Assembly (NCBI RefSeq): GCF_027487935.1
Contig: NZ_JAIYCP010000004.1
Span: 1-64,000, forward strand
DNA: 64,000 nt
Direction: 5' to 3'
From: Brevundimonas sp.
Lineage (GTDB): Bacteria > Pseudomonadota > Alphaproteobacteria > Caulobacterales > Caulobacteraceae
Shown: piece after piece, positions 9,500 through 17,833 of the stretch
Layout: every line of letters starts with the position of its first letter
How positions within the stretch are numbered: the stretch's first letter is position 1
Made by a program: the position numbers and the translations under genes
Notes under the pieces: model-generated
What the model was told of the DNA's origin: nothing
Database searches by the model: none
Seen by the model: the letters and a program-made list of their open reading frames with translations, nothing else

Positions 9500-11410
9500 A
9501 TGTTCACCTCCGTCCTGGTCGCCAATCGTGGCGAGATCGCCTGTCGCGTGTTCCGCACCGCCCGCCGCATGGGCATCCGGACTATCGCCGTCTATTCCGA
9601 GGCCGATGCGAAGGCCCTGCATGTCCGCGAGGCCGATGAGGCCGTCCTGATCGGCCCGGCCCCGGCGCGCGAGTCCTATCTGGACGCGGCGAAGGTGCTC
9701 GCCGCCGCCAGGGCCACGGGCGCCGAGGCTATCCATCCCGGCTACGGCTTCCTGTCCGAGAATGCCGACTTCGCCGAGGCCGTCATGGCCGCCGGCCTGG
9801 TCTGGATCGGCCCGCCGCCCGCCGCCATCCGCGCCATGGGGCTGAAGGATGCTGCCAAATCCCTGATGATCGCGGCCGGCGTGCCCGTCACCCCCGGCTA
9901 TCTCGGTGAGGACCAGTCGCTGGCCCGCCTGCAGACCGAGGCCGACGCCATCGGCTATCCGGTGCTGATCAAGGCTGTCGCCGGCGGCGGCGGCAAGGGG
10001 ATGAAGAAGGTCGACCGGGCCGAGGATTTCGCCGACGGCCTCGCCTCGGCCCAGCGCGAGGGCCAGTCCTCCTTCGGCGACCCCCGCGTCCTGATCGAGA
10101 AATACATCACCCGCCCGCGCCACATCGAGGTGCAGGTGTTCGGGGACACGCACGGCACCGTCGTCCATCTGTATGAGCGCGACTGCTCCCTGCAGCGCCG
10201 CCACCAGAAGGTGATCGAGGAGGCCCCCGCCCCCGGCATGGACGCCGCCACCCGCAAGGCCGTCACCGACGCCGCCATCAAGGCCGCGAAGGCCGTGAAC
10301 TACGAGGGCGCCGGCACCATCGAATTCATCGCCGACGCCTCGGAAGGGCTGAAGGCCGACCGCATCTGGTTCATGGAGATGAACACCCGGCTGCAGGTCG
10401 AACATCCGGTCACCGAGGCCGTCACCGGTGTCGATCTGGTCGAATGGCAGTTCCGCGTCGCCGCCGGCGAGCCCATGCCGCTGAAACAGGACGAGATCGG
10501 GCTGAACGGCTGGGCCATGGAGGCCCGCCTCTATGCCGAGGACCCCGCCAACGGCTTCCTGCCGAGCATTGGGCGGCTGGAGCATTTCAAACTGCCCAAC
10601 TACCGCCGCCTCCGGATCGACACCGGCGTCGAGCAAGGCGGCGAGGTCAGTCAGTTCTACGATCCGATGATCGCCAAGCTGATCGTGCATCGCAGCACGC
10701 GGACGGAGGCGGCGGACGCACTCGCGTCTGTCTGCGCCGAAGTTGAGGTCTGGCCGGTCAGGACGAATGCAGGGTTTCTGGTGCGATGCCTGAAACACCC
10801 GCGGTTCGTTTCCGGCGACGTGGATACGGGGTTCATCGGAGCGGAAGAGCAGAGCCTCGTCGTCACCGAACCATCAGAAACGCTCCTCGCGGAAGTGGCC
10901 AACCACGCCCTGGATCGCGACCCGCCCGGCAACGAGAGAAGTTCAGCCTGGTCTTCCCTGGCTGGAGCCAAGGGATTCCGGCTCAACGCCAAACCGCGCA
11001 CGGCGGTGCAGCTGTGGACCGCTGCGGGTGCTCAGGAGGTTCATCCGGCTGAAGCCGCAAAGTATCTGCGAACCACCATCCTGACGGGTTCTTCAATCGT
11101 AGGCTTTGAGCGAGGCGGCGCCTTCGAGTTCTTCGACCGGCCGCCGCTGTCCGGCAGCGGCGGTACCGGCCCCGCCTCCGACGGCGCCCTCCGCGCCCCC
11201 ATGCCCGGCAAGATCGTCGCCACCCCCGCCAAACCCGGCGACACCGTCACCAAAGGCCAGCCCGTCGTGGTGCTGGAGGCCATGAAGATGGAGCACGCCC
11301 TCGTCGCCCCCTTCGACGGCGTGGTCGGCGAGATCGGCGTCTCGGTCGGCGATCAGGTGGCGGCGGATGCGGTGCTGGCGACCGTCGAGGCGAACGCTTC
11401 GCCTCAATGA
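9500..11410 (+). CDS. mccA: 3-Methylcrotonyl-CoA carboxylase, biotin carboxylase/BCCP (alpha) subunit
   Basis: A 636-residue biotin-containing subunit that carboxylates biotin with ATP and bicarbonate. The N-terminal biotin carboxylase domain starts MFTSVLVANRGEIACRVFRT and includes the ATP-grasp loop AVAGGGGKGMKKV and FMEMNTRLQVEHPVTEAVTG. The C-terminal biotinyl domain has VLEAMKMEHALVAPFDG, with the Lys of AMKM as biotin site. The middle part (about 10690-11140) has visibly different codon use from the flanks. It is followed by the DUF1489 gene with a 4-base ATGA overlap. Pairing with mccB is inferred from position. Confidence 0.93.
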   Translation: MFTSVLVANRGEIACRVFRTARRMGIRTIAVYSEADAKALHVREADEAVLIGPAPARESYLDAAKVLAAARATGAEAIHPGYGFLSENADFAEAVMAAGLVWIGPPPAAIRAMGLKDAAKSLMIAAGVPVTPGYLGEDQSLARLQTEADAIGYPVLIKAVAGGGGKGMKKVDRAEDFADGLASAQREGQSSFGDPRVLIEKYITRPRHIEVQVFGDTHGTVVHLYERDCSLQRRHQKVIEEAPAPGMDAATRKAVTDAAIKAAKAVNYEGAGTIEFIADASEGLKADRIWFMEMNTRLQVEHPVTEAVTGVDLVEWQFRVAAGEPMPLKQDEIGLNGWAMEARLYAEDPANGFLPSIGRLEHFKLPNYRRLRIDTGVEQGGEVSQFYDPMIAKLIVHRSTRTEAADALASVCAEVEVWPVRTNAGFLVRCLKHPRFVSGDVDTGFIGAEEQSLVVTEPSETLLAEVANHALDRDPPGNERSSAWSSLAGAKGFRLNAKPRTAVQLWTAAGAQEVHPAEAAKYLRTTILTGSSIVGFERGGAFEFFDRPPLSGSGGTGPASDGALRAPMPGKIVATPAKPGDTVTKGQPVVVLEAMKMEHALVAPFDGVVGEIGVSVGDQVAADAVLATVEANASPQ

Positions 11411-11808
11411 CGTCGCTCCACATGATCAAGCTCTGCGTCGGCGTCGCCAGGGTGGAGACGCTGGAGCGCCGTGCCGCCAAGGGCGAGTGGCTGACCGTCC
11501 ACACCCGCATGACCCCCAAGCGCGCGGCGGAGCTGGAAGACGGCGGTTCACTCTACTGGGTGATGAAGGGTTCGGTGACCTGCCGGATGCCGATCCTCGA
11601 CATCGTCACCCGGGGCGAGGGCAAGGCCTCGATGTGCCACATCACCCTGTCGCCCGAGGTCATCCGCACCGCCCCCCAGGCCCGCCGCCCCTTCCAGGGC
11701 TGGCGCTATCTGGAACCCAAGGACGCCCCGCCCGACCTGTCGACCCTCGATGCGGGCGAGGTGCCGGAGGATCTGGCCAAGCGGTTGCGGGAGATGGGGG
11801 CGTGGTAG
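11407..11808 (+). CDS. DUF1489 family protein
   Basis: A 133-residue soluble protein of the alphaproteobacterial DUF1489 family, function unknown. Features include MIKLCVGV near the N-terminus, WLTVHTRMTPKRAAEL, the GGSLYWVMKGSVTCRMPILD core and the C-terminal PFQGWRYLEPKDAPPDL. Its ATG overlaps the mccA stop (ATGA), so it is translationally coupled to the carboxylase. A heptamer hairpin element begins six bases after its stop. Confidence 0.85.
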   Translation: MTSLHMIKLCVGVARVETLERRAAKGEWLTVHTRMTPKRAAELEDGGSLYWVMKGSVTCRMPILDIVTRGEGKASMCHITLSPEVIRTAPQARRPFQGWRYLEPKDAPPDLSTLDAGEVPEDLAKRLREMGAW

Positions 11809-11814
11809 GGGTCG

Positions 11815-11953
11815 TAGGGCTTAGGGCTTAGGGCTTATAGGGATTAGGGATTAGGGATTAGGGGCGCTTGCTGCGACGATTGCAGCTCGTAAGTTCGACT
11901 TCCCCGCCATCAGCCCCACATCCTGATCCCTAATCCCTAATCCCTAATCCCTA
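11815..11953. repeat. Heptamer hairpin element 3
   Basis: The left arm is three TAGGGCT units (11815-11835), a TA, then three TAGGGAT units plus TAGGGG (11838-11864). The right arm is four perfect ATCCCTA units (11926-11953), complementary to the TAGGGAT part only. The spacer is 61 bases. The element fills the gap between DUF1489 and the patatin gene, starting six bases after one and ending eight bases before the other. Confidence 0.9.
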
Positions 11954-11961
11954 CGCCCCCC

Positions 11962-13731
11962 ATGCCCTCCCCCCGCTCCGACCGGCTGGAAGACGCCCTG
12001 CATCGTATCTTCGAGGGCGGAAAGACCACGCGTGCCAGCTGGTTCGCCCTGACCGGCGGCGAGACCCTGTTCGCCGAGGGCGACGCCGCCGATACCCTCT
12101 ATCTGCTGCGCAGCGGCCGTCTGGGCGTGTTCCGCCGCGATCACGGCGAGGCCCGGCCGCCCCAGTTCGTCGGCGTCATCCGGCCCGGTGAGCCCGCCGG
12201 CGAAATGGCCATGCTGGCCGGGACCGAACACACCGCCGACGTCGTCGCCCTGCGCGACTGCGAGGTTCTGGCCCTGCCCCGCGACGCCTTCTTCGAGGCC
12301 GCGCGGACCGAGCCGGACCTGATGGTCGAGCTGTCCCGGCTGATGATCCAGCGCGCCCGCGACCGACGCTCCGGCGGCGGCGAGCCCAGCGTGTTCGGCT
12401 TCATATCGGCCCGCCCTCGCCCGATCCGCGCCTTCGTCGAGCGGATCGCCGCAGCGATAGAGGCGGAAGGCTTCACCTGCCAGGTCATCGACCAGACCGC
12501 CCTCGCCTCGGCCGCCGAGTGGTTCAGCCGGGTCGAGGACGCCCACGACTTCGTCCTCTATGTCGCCGAAATGGAGGAGGCCGCCTGGGCCGCCCTCTGC
12601 GCACGGCAGGTCGACCGGCTGTTCGTGGTCGGCAACAGCCTGATGGCCCCGCCCAACCGGCCCATGCCGCATGCGGGCGTGCTGGACGCCCAGCGCCGCA
12701 CCGACCTCATCCTGCTGCGCGAACCCCATATGGCCCGGCCGGCCAATACGGCGGTCTGGCTCGACTCCATCCAGCCCGGCCGCTGGTTCCAGGCGGTCGA
12801 GGGGGACAAGGCCGACGCCGATCGCATGGCACGCGTCATCACCGGCTCGGCCGTCGGGGTCGTCATGTCGGGCGGCGGCGCCCGGGCCTATGCCCATCTC
12901 GGCGCGCTCAGAGCCCTGCATGAGGCAGGGGTGCCGATCGATTTCGTCGGCGGCTCGTCGATGGGTGCGGTGATCGCTGCCGGTCCGGCGATGGGCTGGT
13001 CGCAGGAAGAGCTGGAAGCCCGCATCCACAAATCCTTCGTCGAGAGCGATCCGCTTTCGGACCTGGCCTTCCCGATCCTGGCCATGACCCGGGCCAGGAA
13101 GGTCGATCGCCTGCTGTTCGAGGCCTATGGCGAGACCGATCTCGCCGATCTGGTGATCCCGTTCTTTGCGGTCTCGACCAATCTGACCAGCGGCCGGATC
13201 GAGGTTCACAGGCGGGGCCTGATGCGCCGCGCCATGCGGGCCTCGATCGCCATTCCCGGCCTGCTGCCACCCATCGTCATCGACGGTCAGGTGCTCGTCG
13301 ACGGCGCCGTCCTGAAGAACCTGCCGACCGAGGTCATGCGCCAGATGCACAGCGGCCCGATCATCGGCGTCGACATGTCCGAGGCCCGCGGCGTCGATCC
13401 TGACCTGATCGAGCACCCGCCGTCGATCTGGCGGCTGATCGTGACCGGCGCCTGGCGACGCGGTCCGCCCATCGTCTCCATCCTGATGCGCTCGGCCACC
13501 CTGACCACGGATGCCGATATCGAGAGTTCGCGCGCGGCCACGGATCTGTTGATCCAGCCGACGCCGGACCGGCTGGATATCCGCGACTGGAAGGGTTTCG
13601 ACGTCGGCGTCGCCGCCGGCTATCTGGCGGCCTCGGAGGCGCTCGCCAGGCTTGATGGGCCCGTGACCGGCCTCCGGCGAAGACATCCGGGCGCCGACAT
13701 CCCACCATCCCCGGCTGACCCTCAAGCATAA
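11962..13731 (+). CDS. Patatin-like phospholipase with N-terminal cyclic-nucleotide-binding domain
   Basis: A 589-residue protein of the NTE/RssA type. Residues ~10-125 form a cNMP-binding-like domain (GETLFAEGDAADTLYLLRSG, GEPAGEMAMLAGTEHTADVV). A middle region of ~160 residues follows. The patatin domain begins about residue 292 with the glycine-rich VMSGGGARAYAHLGALRALH, the nucleophile elbow GGSSMGAV (Ser), and the catalytic Asp in VLVDGAVLKNLP. Such proteins hydrolyse phospholipids or lysophospholipids. Whether it binds a cyclic nucleotide is not shown. The ATG begins just after heptamer element 3. Confidence 0.88.
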   Translation: MPSPRSDRLEDALHRIFEGGKTTRASWFALTGGETLFAEGDAADTLYLLRSGRLGVFRRDHGEARPPQFVGVIRPGEPAGEMAMLAGTEHTADVVALRDCEVLALPRDAFFEAARTEPDLMVELSRLMIQRARDRRSGGGEPSVFGFISARPRPIRAFVERIAAAIEAEGFTCQVIDQTALASAAEWFSRVEDAHDFVLYVAEMEEAAWAALCARQVDRLFVVGNSLMAPPNRPMPHAGVLDAQRRTDLILLREPHMARPANTAVWLDSIQPGRWFQAVEGDKADADRMARVITGSAVGVVMSGGGARAYAHLGALRALHEAGVPIDFVGGSSMGAVIAAGPAMGWSQEELEARIHKSFVESDPLSDLAFPILAMTRARKVDRLLFEAYGETDLADLVIPFFAVSTNLTSGRIEVHRRGLMRRAMRASIAIPGLLPPIVIDGQVLVDGAVLKNLPTEVMRQMHSGPIIGVDMSEARGVDPDLIEHPPSIWRLIVTGAWRRGPPIVSILMRSATLTTDADIESSRAATDLLIQPTPDRLDIRDWKGFDVGVAAGYLAASEALARLDGPVTGLRRRHPGADIPPSPADPQA

Positions 13732-13793
13732 GGCCCGGGGCTTCGGCAGGCCACCCCGGTCCGGGGTGCCTCAGGCTGACGACTGATGGAAGA

Positions 13794-13870
13794 TGGTACC
13801 GCCTCTCAGGCTTGAACTGAGGACCTCCGGCTCCACAAACCGGCGCTCTAACCAACTGAGCTAAGGCGGC
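13794..13870 (-). tRNA. tRNA-His (anticodon GTG), lacking encoded G-1
   Basis: A 77-base tRNA on the reverse strand with encoded CCA. The anticodon loop TTGTGGA gives GTG (histidine). Acceptor strands are GCCGCCT and AGGCGGT, so position 1-72 is a G-U wobble, the discriminator is A73, and the base before G1 is C, so no G-1 is encoded. This unusual set is the one described for alphaproteobacterial tRNA-His. Confidence 0.96.
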
Positions 13871-13999
13871 GCACTCTCGCGAGCGGCGTGTCTAGCGGGG
13901 TCTCGGGCGCCGATCAAGACGGATATGGGATTGTGCCCGTCTGTCGTCAGGACGCCCCGTCGCCTGCCCTGCCGTTCCAGCCGCGCCCCCAAAAGAAAA

Positions 14000-14025
14000 C
14001 GCCCCGGAGGCGGACCTCCGGGGCG
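14000..14025 (-). terminator. Rho-independent terminator of the exbB-exbD-tonB operon
   Basis: Read on the reverse strand, CGCCCCGGAGG, a 4-base loop and CCTCCGGGGCG form an 11-bp perfect stem, followed by a T-rich run GTTTTCTTTT. It lies 25 bases beyond the tonB stop codon. Confidence 0.85.
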
Positions 14026-14049
14026 CTGACTTGTTCTGGATCTGTCGGA

Positions 14050-14769
14050 TCACTCCGGCGGAGGCGGACGGAACCGGACGGTCCATTCCACCCGGGCACC
14101 GACAGCGGCACCGTCAACCGTACCCGGAGTCACCCGCGAGCGGCGGGCGGCTGCGAGGGCGGCGGCACCGAAGCCCATGCCTTCCGGATCTTCCGAGACC
14201 ACCCGACAATCCGTCAGGCTGCCACTCGGTTGCAGACCACAGCTGACGCGGACCGAGGAGATACCCTCGACGCCACGGGCGGCTGCCCGCTCCGGATATT
14301 CCGGAAGAACCTGGCGACCCCAGCTCGGGTTCGTCACGACCGAAGGACGCGGCGGAGGCGGAGCCGGCGGCGGCGGCGGACCGGGGACGATAACCGGGGG
14401 ACCACGGTACTCGACACGGTCTTCCTTCTTCGTCGGCTCGATCGGCAGGGTCATCGGCGGCGGCGGCGCGTTCGGCACCGCGACCGGGGGACGCACCTGC
14501 AGCTTGGGCGGCGGGGGCGTGTCCGGCGGAGGCGGCGGCGGCGGCGGAGGCGGCGGCGGGATGGGCTCAATCAGCTCCACATCCACCGACTCGTCCGAGT
14601 AGTTGATTTCCCGCAGCTTGAACTGGGCGTTGATGAAGTAGAACGCCAGGATCGAGAACAGGATGCTGACGACCAGGATGCTGGCCAGAAGGACGCCCGG
14701 GGGAACCCCGAACAAACCCTTGGCCTTCGGCGCATCGTATCTGGAACGGTGATATTGGATGTCTGTCAT
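14050..14769 (-). CDS. tonB: TonB-family energy transducer
   Basis: A 239-residue inner-membrane-anchored periplasmic protein that passes proton-motive energy from ExbBD to outer-membrane receptors. One N-terminal membrane helix (PPGVLLASILVVSILFSILA) follows a ~25-residue cytoplasmic tail. A long proline-rich linker with 12 consecutive prolines near residues 71-82 spans the periplasm, and a C-terminal TonB domain holds WGRQVLPEYPERAAARGVEG and the closing RVEWTVRFRPP. It is the third gene of an exbB-exbD-tonB operon, 14 bases after exbD, and is followed by a terminator. Confidence 0.92.
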   Translation of the reverse strand: MTDIQYHRSRYDAPKAKGLFGVPPGVLLASILVVSILFSILAFYFINAQFKLREINYSDESVDVELIEPIPPPPPPPPPPPPDTPPPPKLQVRPPVAVPNAPPPPMTLPIEPTKKEDRVEYRGPPVIVPGPPPPPAPPPPRPSVVTNPSWGRQVLPEYPERAAARGVEGISSVRVSCGLQPSGSLTDCRVVSEDPEGMGFGAAALAAARRSRVTPGTVDGAAVGARVEWTVRFRPPPPE

Positions 14770-14783
14770 GATCTCACCGTTTC

Positions 14784-15221
14784 CTACTGAACGTCCGTAT
14801 CTTCACCGACCAGGGCAACGCTGTAGAAGCCGTTGTCCTGCAGCGAATTCATGACCTGCATGAAGTCGCCGTAGCGGGTGCCTTTGTCCGCCCGGATAAA
14901 GATACGTTCGTCGGCCGGACTACGACGGCCGATCTGGGCCGTAAGCTCCGAACCGATCTGGTCCAGTTCGAGGGCACCGTCGCCAAGATAGGCCTGACCA
15001 TCGGCGGTGATCGAAATATAGATCGGCGTCGGTGGGTTTGGAGCGAGCGGAGCAACGGCACGCGGCAGCTTCACCTCAACGGACGGTGCGGCAAGAGGGG
15101 CCGCCACCATGAAGATGATGAGCAGAACAAGCATGATATCAACGAATGGCGTAACGTTGATTTCGCTGTTCTGCTCAACCTGGTACTTGCCGCCCCCGCC
15201 GCCGGAAAGTTTGGCGGCCAT
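14784..15221 (-). CDS. exbD: Biopolymer transport protein ExbD
   Basis: A 145-residue inner-membrane protein of the ExbD/TolR family. After a short cytoplasmic Gly-rich start it has NSEINVTPFVDIMLVLLIIF, whose Asp in the membrane helix carries protons, then a periplasmic domain with RIFIRADKGTRYGDFMQVMN. It works with ExbB to power TonB. It lies five bases after exbB and 14 before tonB. A second, separate exbD homologue is at 38344. Confidence 0.94.
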   Translation of the reverse strand: MAAKLSGGGGGKYQVEQNSEINVTPFVDIMLVLLIIFMVAAPLAAPSVEVKLPRAVAPLAPNPPTPIYISITADGQAYLGDGALELDQIGSELTAQIGRRSPADERIFIRADKGTRYGDFMQVMNSLQDNGFYSVALVGEDTDVQ

Positions 15222-15226
15222 CGGGC

Positions 15227-16108
15227 TTACGCTCCCTTGTCGAGGTTACGCGAGATGGCGTTGGTCAGCTCGGCCGAGAAACCGTCCGAACGGGTGCCGT
15301 ACGCCGAGATGCGGGTGTTGAAGTAGTTGTAGAAGATAACCGCCGGGATAGCGGCGAAGAGGCCGATACCGGTGGCCAGCAGCGCCTCGGCGATACCGGG
15401 GGCGACGACGGCCAGGTTGGTCGTGTTGGTGTTCGCGATGCCGATGAAGGAGTTCATGATCCCGTAAACCGTACCGAACAGACCCACGAACGGGCCGGTC
15501 GAACCGGTCGAGGCCAGGAACTGCTGGCCACCCGAGAGGCGCTTGGCAAGGCCGGCCTGAACGGCACCGACAGCGTGCTGGGCGCGCGCCAGGGCCGAGT
15601 CAGCGTGATCGCCGGTGACCGAGAGGCCAGCCTGACGCGACAGTTCGATTTCGTCGGTCGCCGCGGCGGCCATGTCGGCCAGCGGGTTACCGTCGAACTC
15701 GTCCGACGTTGCCACCTTGCGCATGTCCGCGATGGTGCGGGCCTGGCGGAAGCTTTCGAGGAACTGGTCGGTCTTGCGGTTCAGGGCACCGAACTCGAAC
15801 ATCTTGATGAGGAGCAGAACCCACGAGAACACCGAGGCCAGGACGAGGCCGATCATAACGACCTTAACGACCGGGTCGGCTTCCATGAACATGCTGGCCG
15901 GGGTCAGCTTGCCGTGGCCGCCTTCTGCAGCGGGCTCGGCTTCGGCAGCCGGAGCAGCGGCGGGTGCGGCGGCGTCAGCGGCCGGAGCGGCGGCTGCGGC
16001 GGCCGGAGCGGCGGCGGGAGCATCCTGCGCGAGAACCGGCGTACCGGCCATAAGAACGCCGGCGGCGGCCATGGCCAGGAGGATGTTGGTCTTCTTGAAA
16101 TCGAACAT
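15227..16108 (-). CDS. exbB: ExbB/TolQ/MotA-family proton channel protein
   Basis: A 293-residue inner-membrane protein with the MotA/TolQ/ExbB domain. It begins with a cleavable signal-like sequence (LLAMAAAGVLMAGTPVLAQD) and a ~40-residue Ala/Pro-rich stretch, then a first membrane helix (VKVVMIGLVLASVFSWVLLL). The conserved FVGLFGTVYGIMNSFIGIA and ALLATGIGLFAAIPAVIFYN helices are near the C-terminus. The long N-terminal extension is found in some ExbB proteins. First gene of the exbB-exbD-tonB operon. The start at 16108 was chosen because the long upstream extension (to 16438) has no family features. Confidence 0.93.
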   Translation of the reverse strand: MFDFKKTNILLAMAAAGVLMAGTPVLAQDAPAAAPAAAAAAPAADAAAPAAAPAAEAEPAAEGGHGKLTPASMFMEADPVVKVVMIGLVLASVFSWVLLLIKMFEFGALNRKTDQFLESFRQARTIADMRKVATSDEFDGNPLADMAAAATDEIELSRQAGLSVTGDHADSALARAQHAVGAVQAGLAKRLSGGQQFLASTGSTGPFVGLFGTVYGIMNSFIGIANTNTTNLAVVAPGIAEALLATGIGLFAAIPAVIFYNYFNTRISAYGTRSDGFSAELTNAISRNLDKGA

Positions 16109-16491
16109 AGTTCGCCAGTTCCTGCTGTTTAGTCTGACTTGTGGAACCCAAAAGGAACGGCCGCAGACGACGACCGCCCTCGATGAAAATCTTGTCCGCA
16201 GATGACGGGAGAGACCCCCGAATCCTTGGAACGCCTTCTGACGCTTCCGGTTGCCGAATGGCTTCCGGCGCGGCACCGACGGGTTGAGGGAAACCGTTTT
16301 CCCCGCCCCCGAAAGCTGCCCGCAAAAGAACGCGGTCAAGCTCCTTTGACGAACGCTTACCGGAGCGTCAAGTGCGCGACAGTGCTTTTCCCCTCGCAAG
16401 GGAGCTACTAGCCCCAAAGCTGAAGATTCAGGCCCCAAAGAGGCGTTTTACTGATGGGACCGGGCCGCAATCCCCGACCGGGAAGGGACGA
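16109..16491. other. Intergenic region upstream of exbB
   Basis: A 383-base gap between the exbB start and tRNA-Phe, both on the reverse strand. It must hold the exbB operon promoter. A TTGACG hexamer on the reverse strand near 16364-16369 is a possible -35 box, but I see no convincing -10. Open frames through it are short and look non-coding. Nothing else is identified. Confidence 0.4.
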
Positions 16492-16567
16492 TGGTGCCTG
16501 GGGGCGGATTCGAACCACCGACACGCGGATTTTCAATCCGCTGCTCTACCAACTGAGCTACCCAGGC
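16492..16567 (-). tRNA. tRNA-Phe (anticodon GAA)
   Basis: A 76-base tRNA with encoded CCA on the reverse strand. Acceptor strands GCCTGGG and CCCAGGC pair, the anticodon stem-loop GCGGATTGAAAATCCGC gives GAA, and the T-arm GGTTCGAATCC is normal. It follows the yacG gene on the same strand, a common alphaproteobacterial order. Confidence 0.97.
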
Positions 16568-16631
16568 AAGCCGTCTGCTCGCGCGAGGGGGGGTCTATAG
16601 GCGAGCCGTCCGGGGGTGTCCAGCCGTCTGA

Positions 16632-16796
16632 TCAGTCTTCGGCCGGGTCTTCCGTCGAGACGTCGTCGACGCTTTCCGGGATGACATATCCGCCGGTGAA
16701 CCAGCGCTGGAGGTCAATGTCGGCGCAGCGCCGGGAACAGAAGGGCTTGTAGTTGCTGTCCGCCGGCCGGCGGCGACAGATCGGGCAAGGGGTCAT
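16632..16796 (-). CDS. yacG: YacG-type zinc-binding DNA gyrase inhibitor
   Basis: A 54-residue protein. The four-cysteine zinc site CPICRRRP...FCSRRCADIDLQRW is the YacG signature; E. coli YacG binds GyrB and inhibits gyrase. The C-tail is acidic (VDDVSTEDPAED). The ATG lies two bases after the RNase E/G stop, so it is the last gene of the maf-RNase-yacG run. The frame is open further upstream, but that would lie inside the RNase gene. Confidence 0.9.
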   Translation of the reverse strand: MTPCPICRRRPADSNYKPFCSRRCADIDLQRWFTGGYVIPESVDDVSTEDPAED

Positions 16797-16798
16797 GA

Positions 16799-17833
16799 TC
16801 ACTGATCCTCGAGCAGAAAAACGCCCGGTGCCATCGCCGGATCGGCTTTCAGATGGGCGCGCGGACCGAGACGGGCCACCAGCGGTCCGGCCAGCGCCGC
16901 ATCCACCGGTGCCGCCCGCGCAGTGATGCGCGCGCTCTTCGTATCCGAGAGCAGGCCGAACCGCAGGCTGCGCACAATATCCTGCGCCCGCTGTTCCGGT
17001 CGCCGGCCTCTGTCGCGGCCGTTGAGAACCTCCTCCAGTGGCGTACGACGCCATGGCACGGCCAGTTGCAGCACGCCGAACCGGTTCACCGGTCCGAAAA
17101 CCACGTCAGGGTCACCGCCGAACGCCTGTCTGGCCGCCGTCATGACGGCATCGCCATCAAGGCCGGTCCCGATCAGATCGACCGCCACAAGCCCGCCCCA
17201 GCGCCTCAGCCGGATCATGCGGGCCGCCATGTGCAGACCCTGCCGGTTCGCGCGTGTTCTTGCCGGTGCCCCGAATGCCACGCCCGGTGCCGGGGCGAGA
17301 TCCAGATCGACCGCAACGAGCGCCCGGGTGCGCTGGATCATCAGATCCAGGCCTGTCTCCGGGAACAGTTCGAAGGGCAGGCCCGCTTCTTCCTCCGCGC
17401 TCCGGCTCGCCTGAATGCCGGCGAGGCCGGTGGCGGGCTCCACGCCAGGGGCCAGAACGGCCAGCGTCTCCGCCACCGTGGGTCCGGGCAGGAGCAGACG
17501 CGGTGCCCCCTCTCCCGCCCCGATCAGGCGCAGGGTCGGCCCCTTGCCCTCACGCGGTTCTGCCGAGACCTCGACCTCGACCTTCTGCCCCTCATTCAGC
17601 CGATCCTGTCCGCGAAAGGGCAGGAAACCCGGCAAGTCCGTCCCGAGATCGACGAAGGCGCCCTTCAATCCCGGATGGACCGCGGCAATTCGTCCGATGC
17701 AGCGCGCGCCGAGACGATGTTCGGCGACGTCGTCCTCGCGCTGGATCAGCAGATGTTCGAACCGGCCATCCCGTGCGACCACGCCCCGGACCTCGCCGGG
17801 CGTGTCGTCAAGGAAGACCTCGACCTCGCTCAT
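16799..17833 (-). CDS. Short ribonuclease E/G family protein
   Basis: A 344-residue protein related to the catalytic part of RNase E/G. An S1-like segment is near the N-terminus (LGARCIGRIAAVHPGLKGAF, DLPGFLPF) and the RNase core GGLVAVDLIGTGLDG, matching the Asp-containing catalytic strand. It lacks the zinc-link and small domain, and the usual IDFIDM is VDLIGT here, so one acidic residue is missing. It overlaps maf by 4 bases and leads into yacG. It may be a diverged RNase or an RNA-binding relative. Confidence 0.82.
   Translation of the reverse strand: MSEVEVFLDDTPGEVRGVVARDGRFEHLLIQREDDVAEHRLGARCIGRIAAVHPGLKGAFVDLGTDLPGFLPFRGQDRLNEGQKVEVEVSAEPREGKGPTLRLIGAGEGAPRLLLPGPTVAETLAVLAPGVEPATGLAGIQASRSAEEEAGLPFELFPETGLDLMIQRTRALVAVDLDLAPAPGVAFGAPARTRANRQGLHMAARMIRLRRWGGLVAVDLIGTGLDGDAVMTAARQAFGGDPDVVFGPVNRFGVLQLAVPWRRTPLEEVLNGRDRGRRPEQRAQDIVRSLRFGLLSDTKSARITARAAPVDAALAGPLVARLGPRAHLKADPAMAPGVFLLEDQ

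Noticed and set aside
11815..11864. TAGGG tandem units as telomere or CRISPR-like repeats
   Set aside because: Units are 7-mers without unique spacers, occur as inverted arms in the chromosome interior, and there are no cas genes; neither reading fits.
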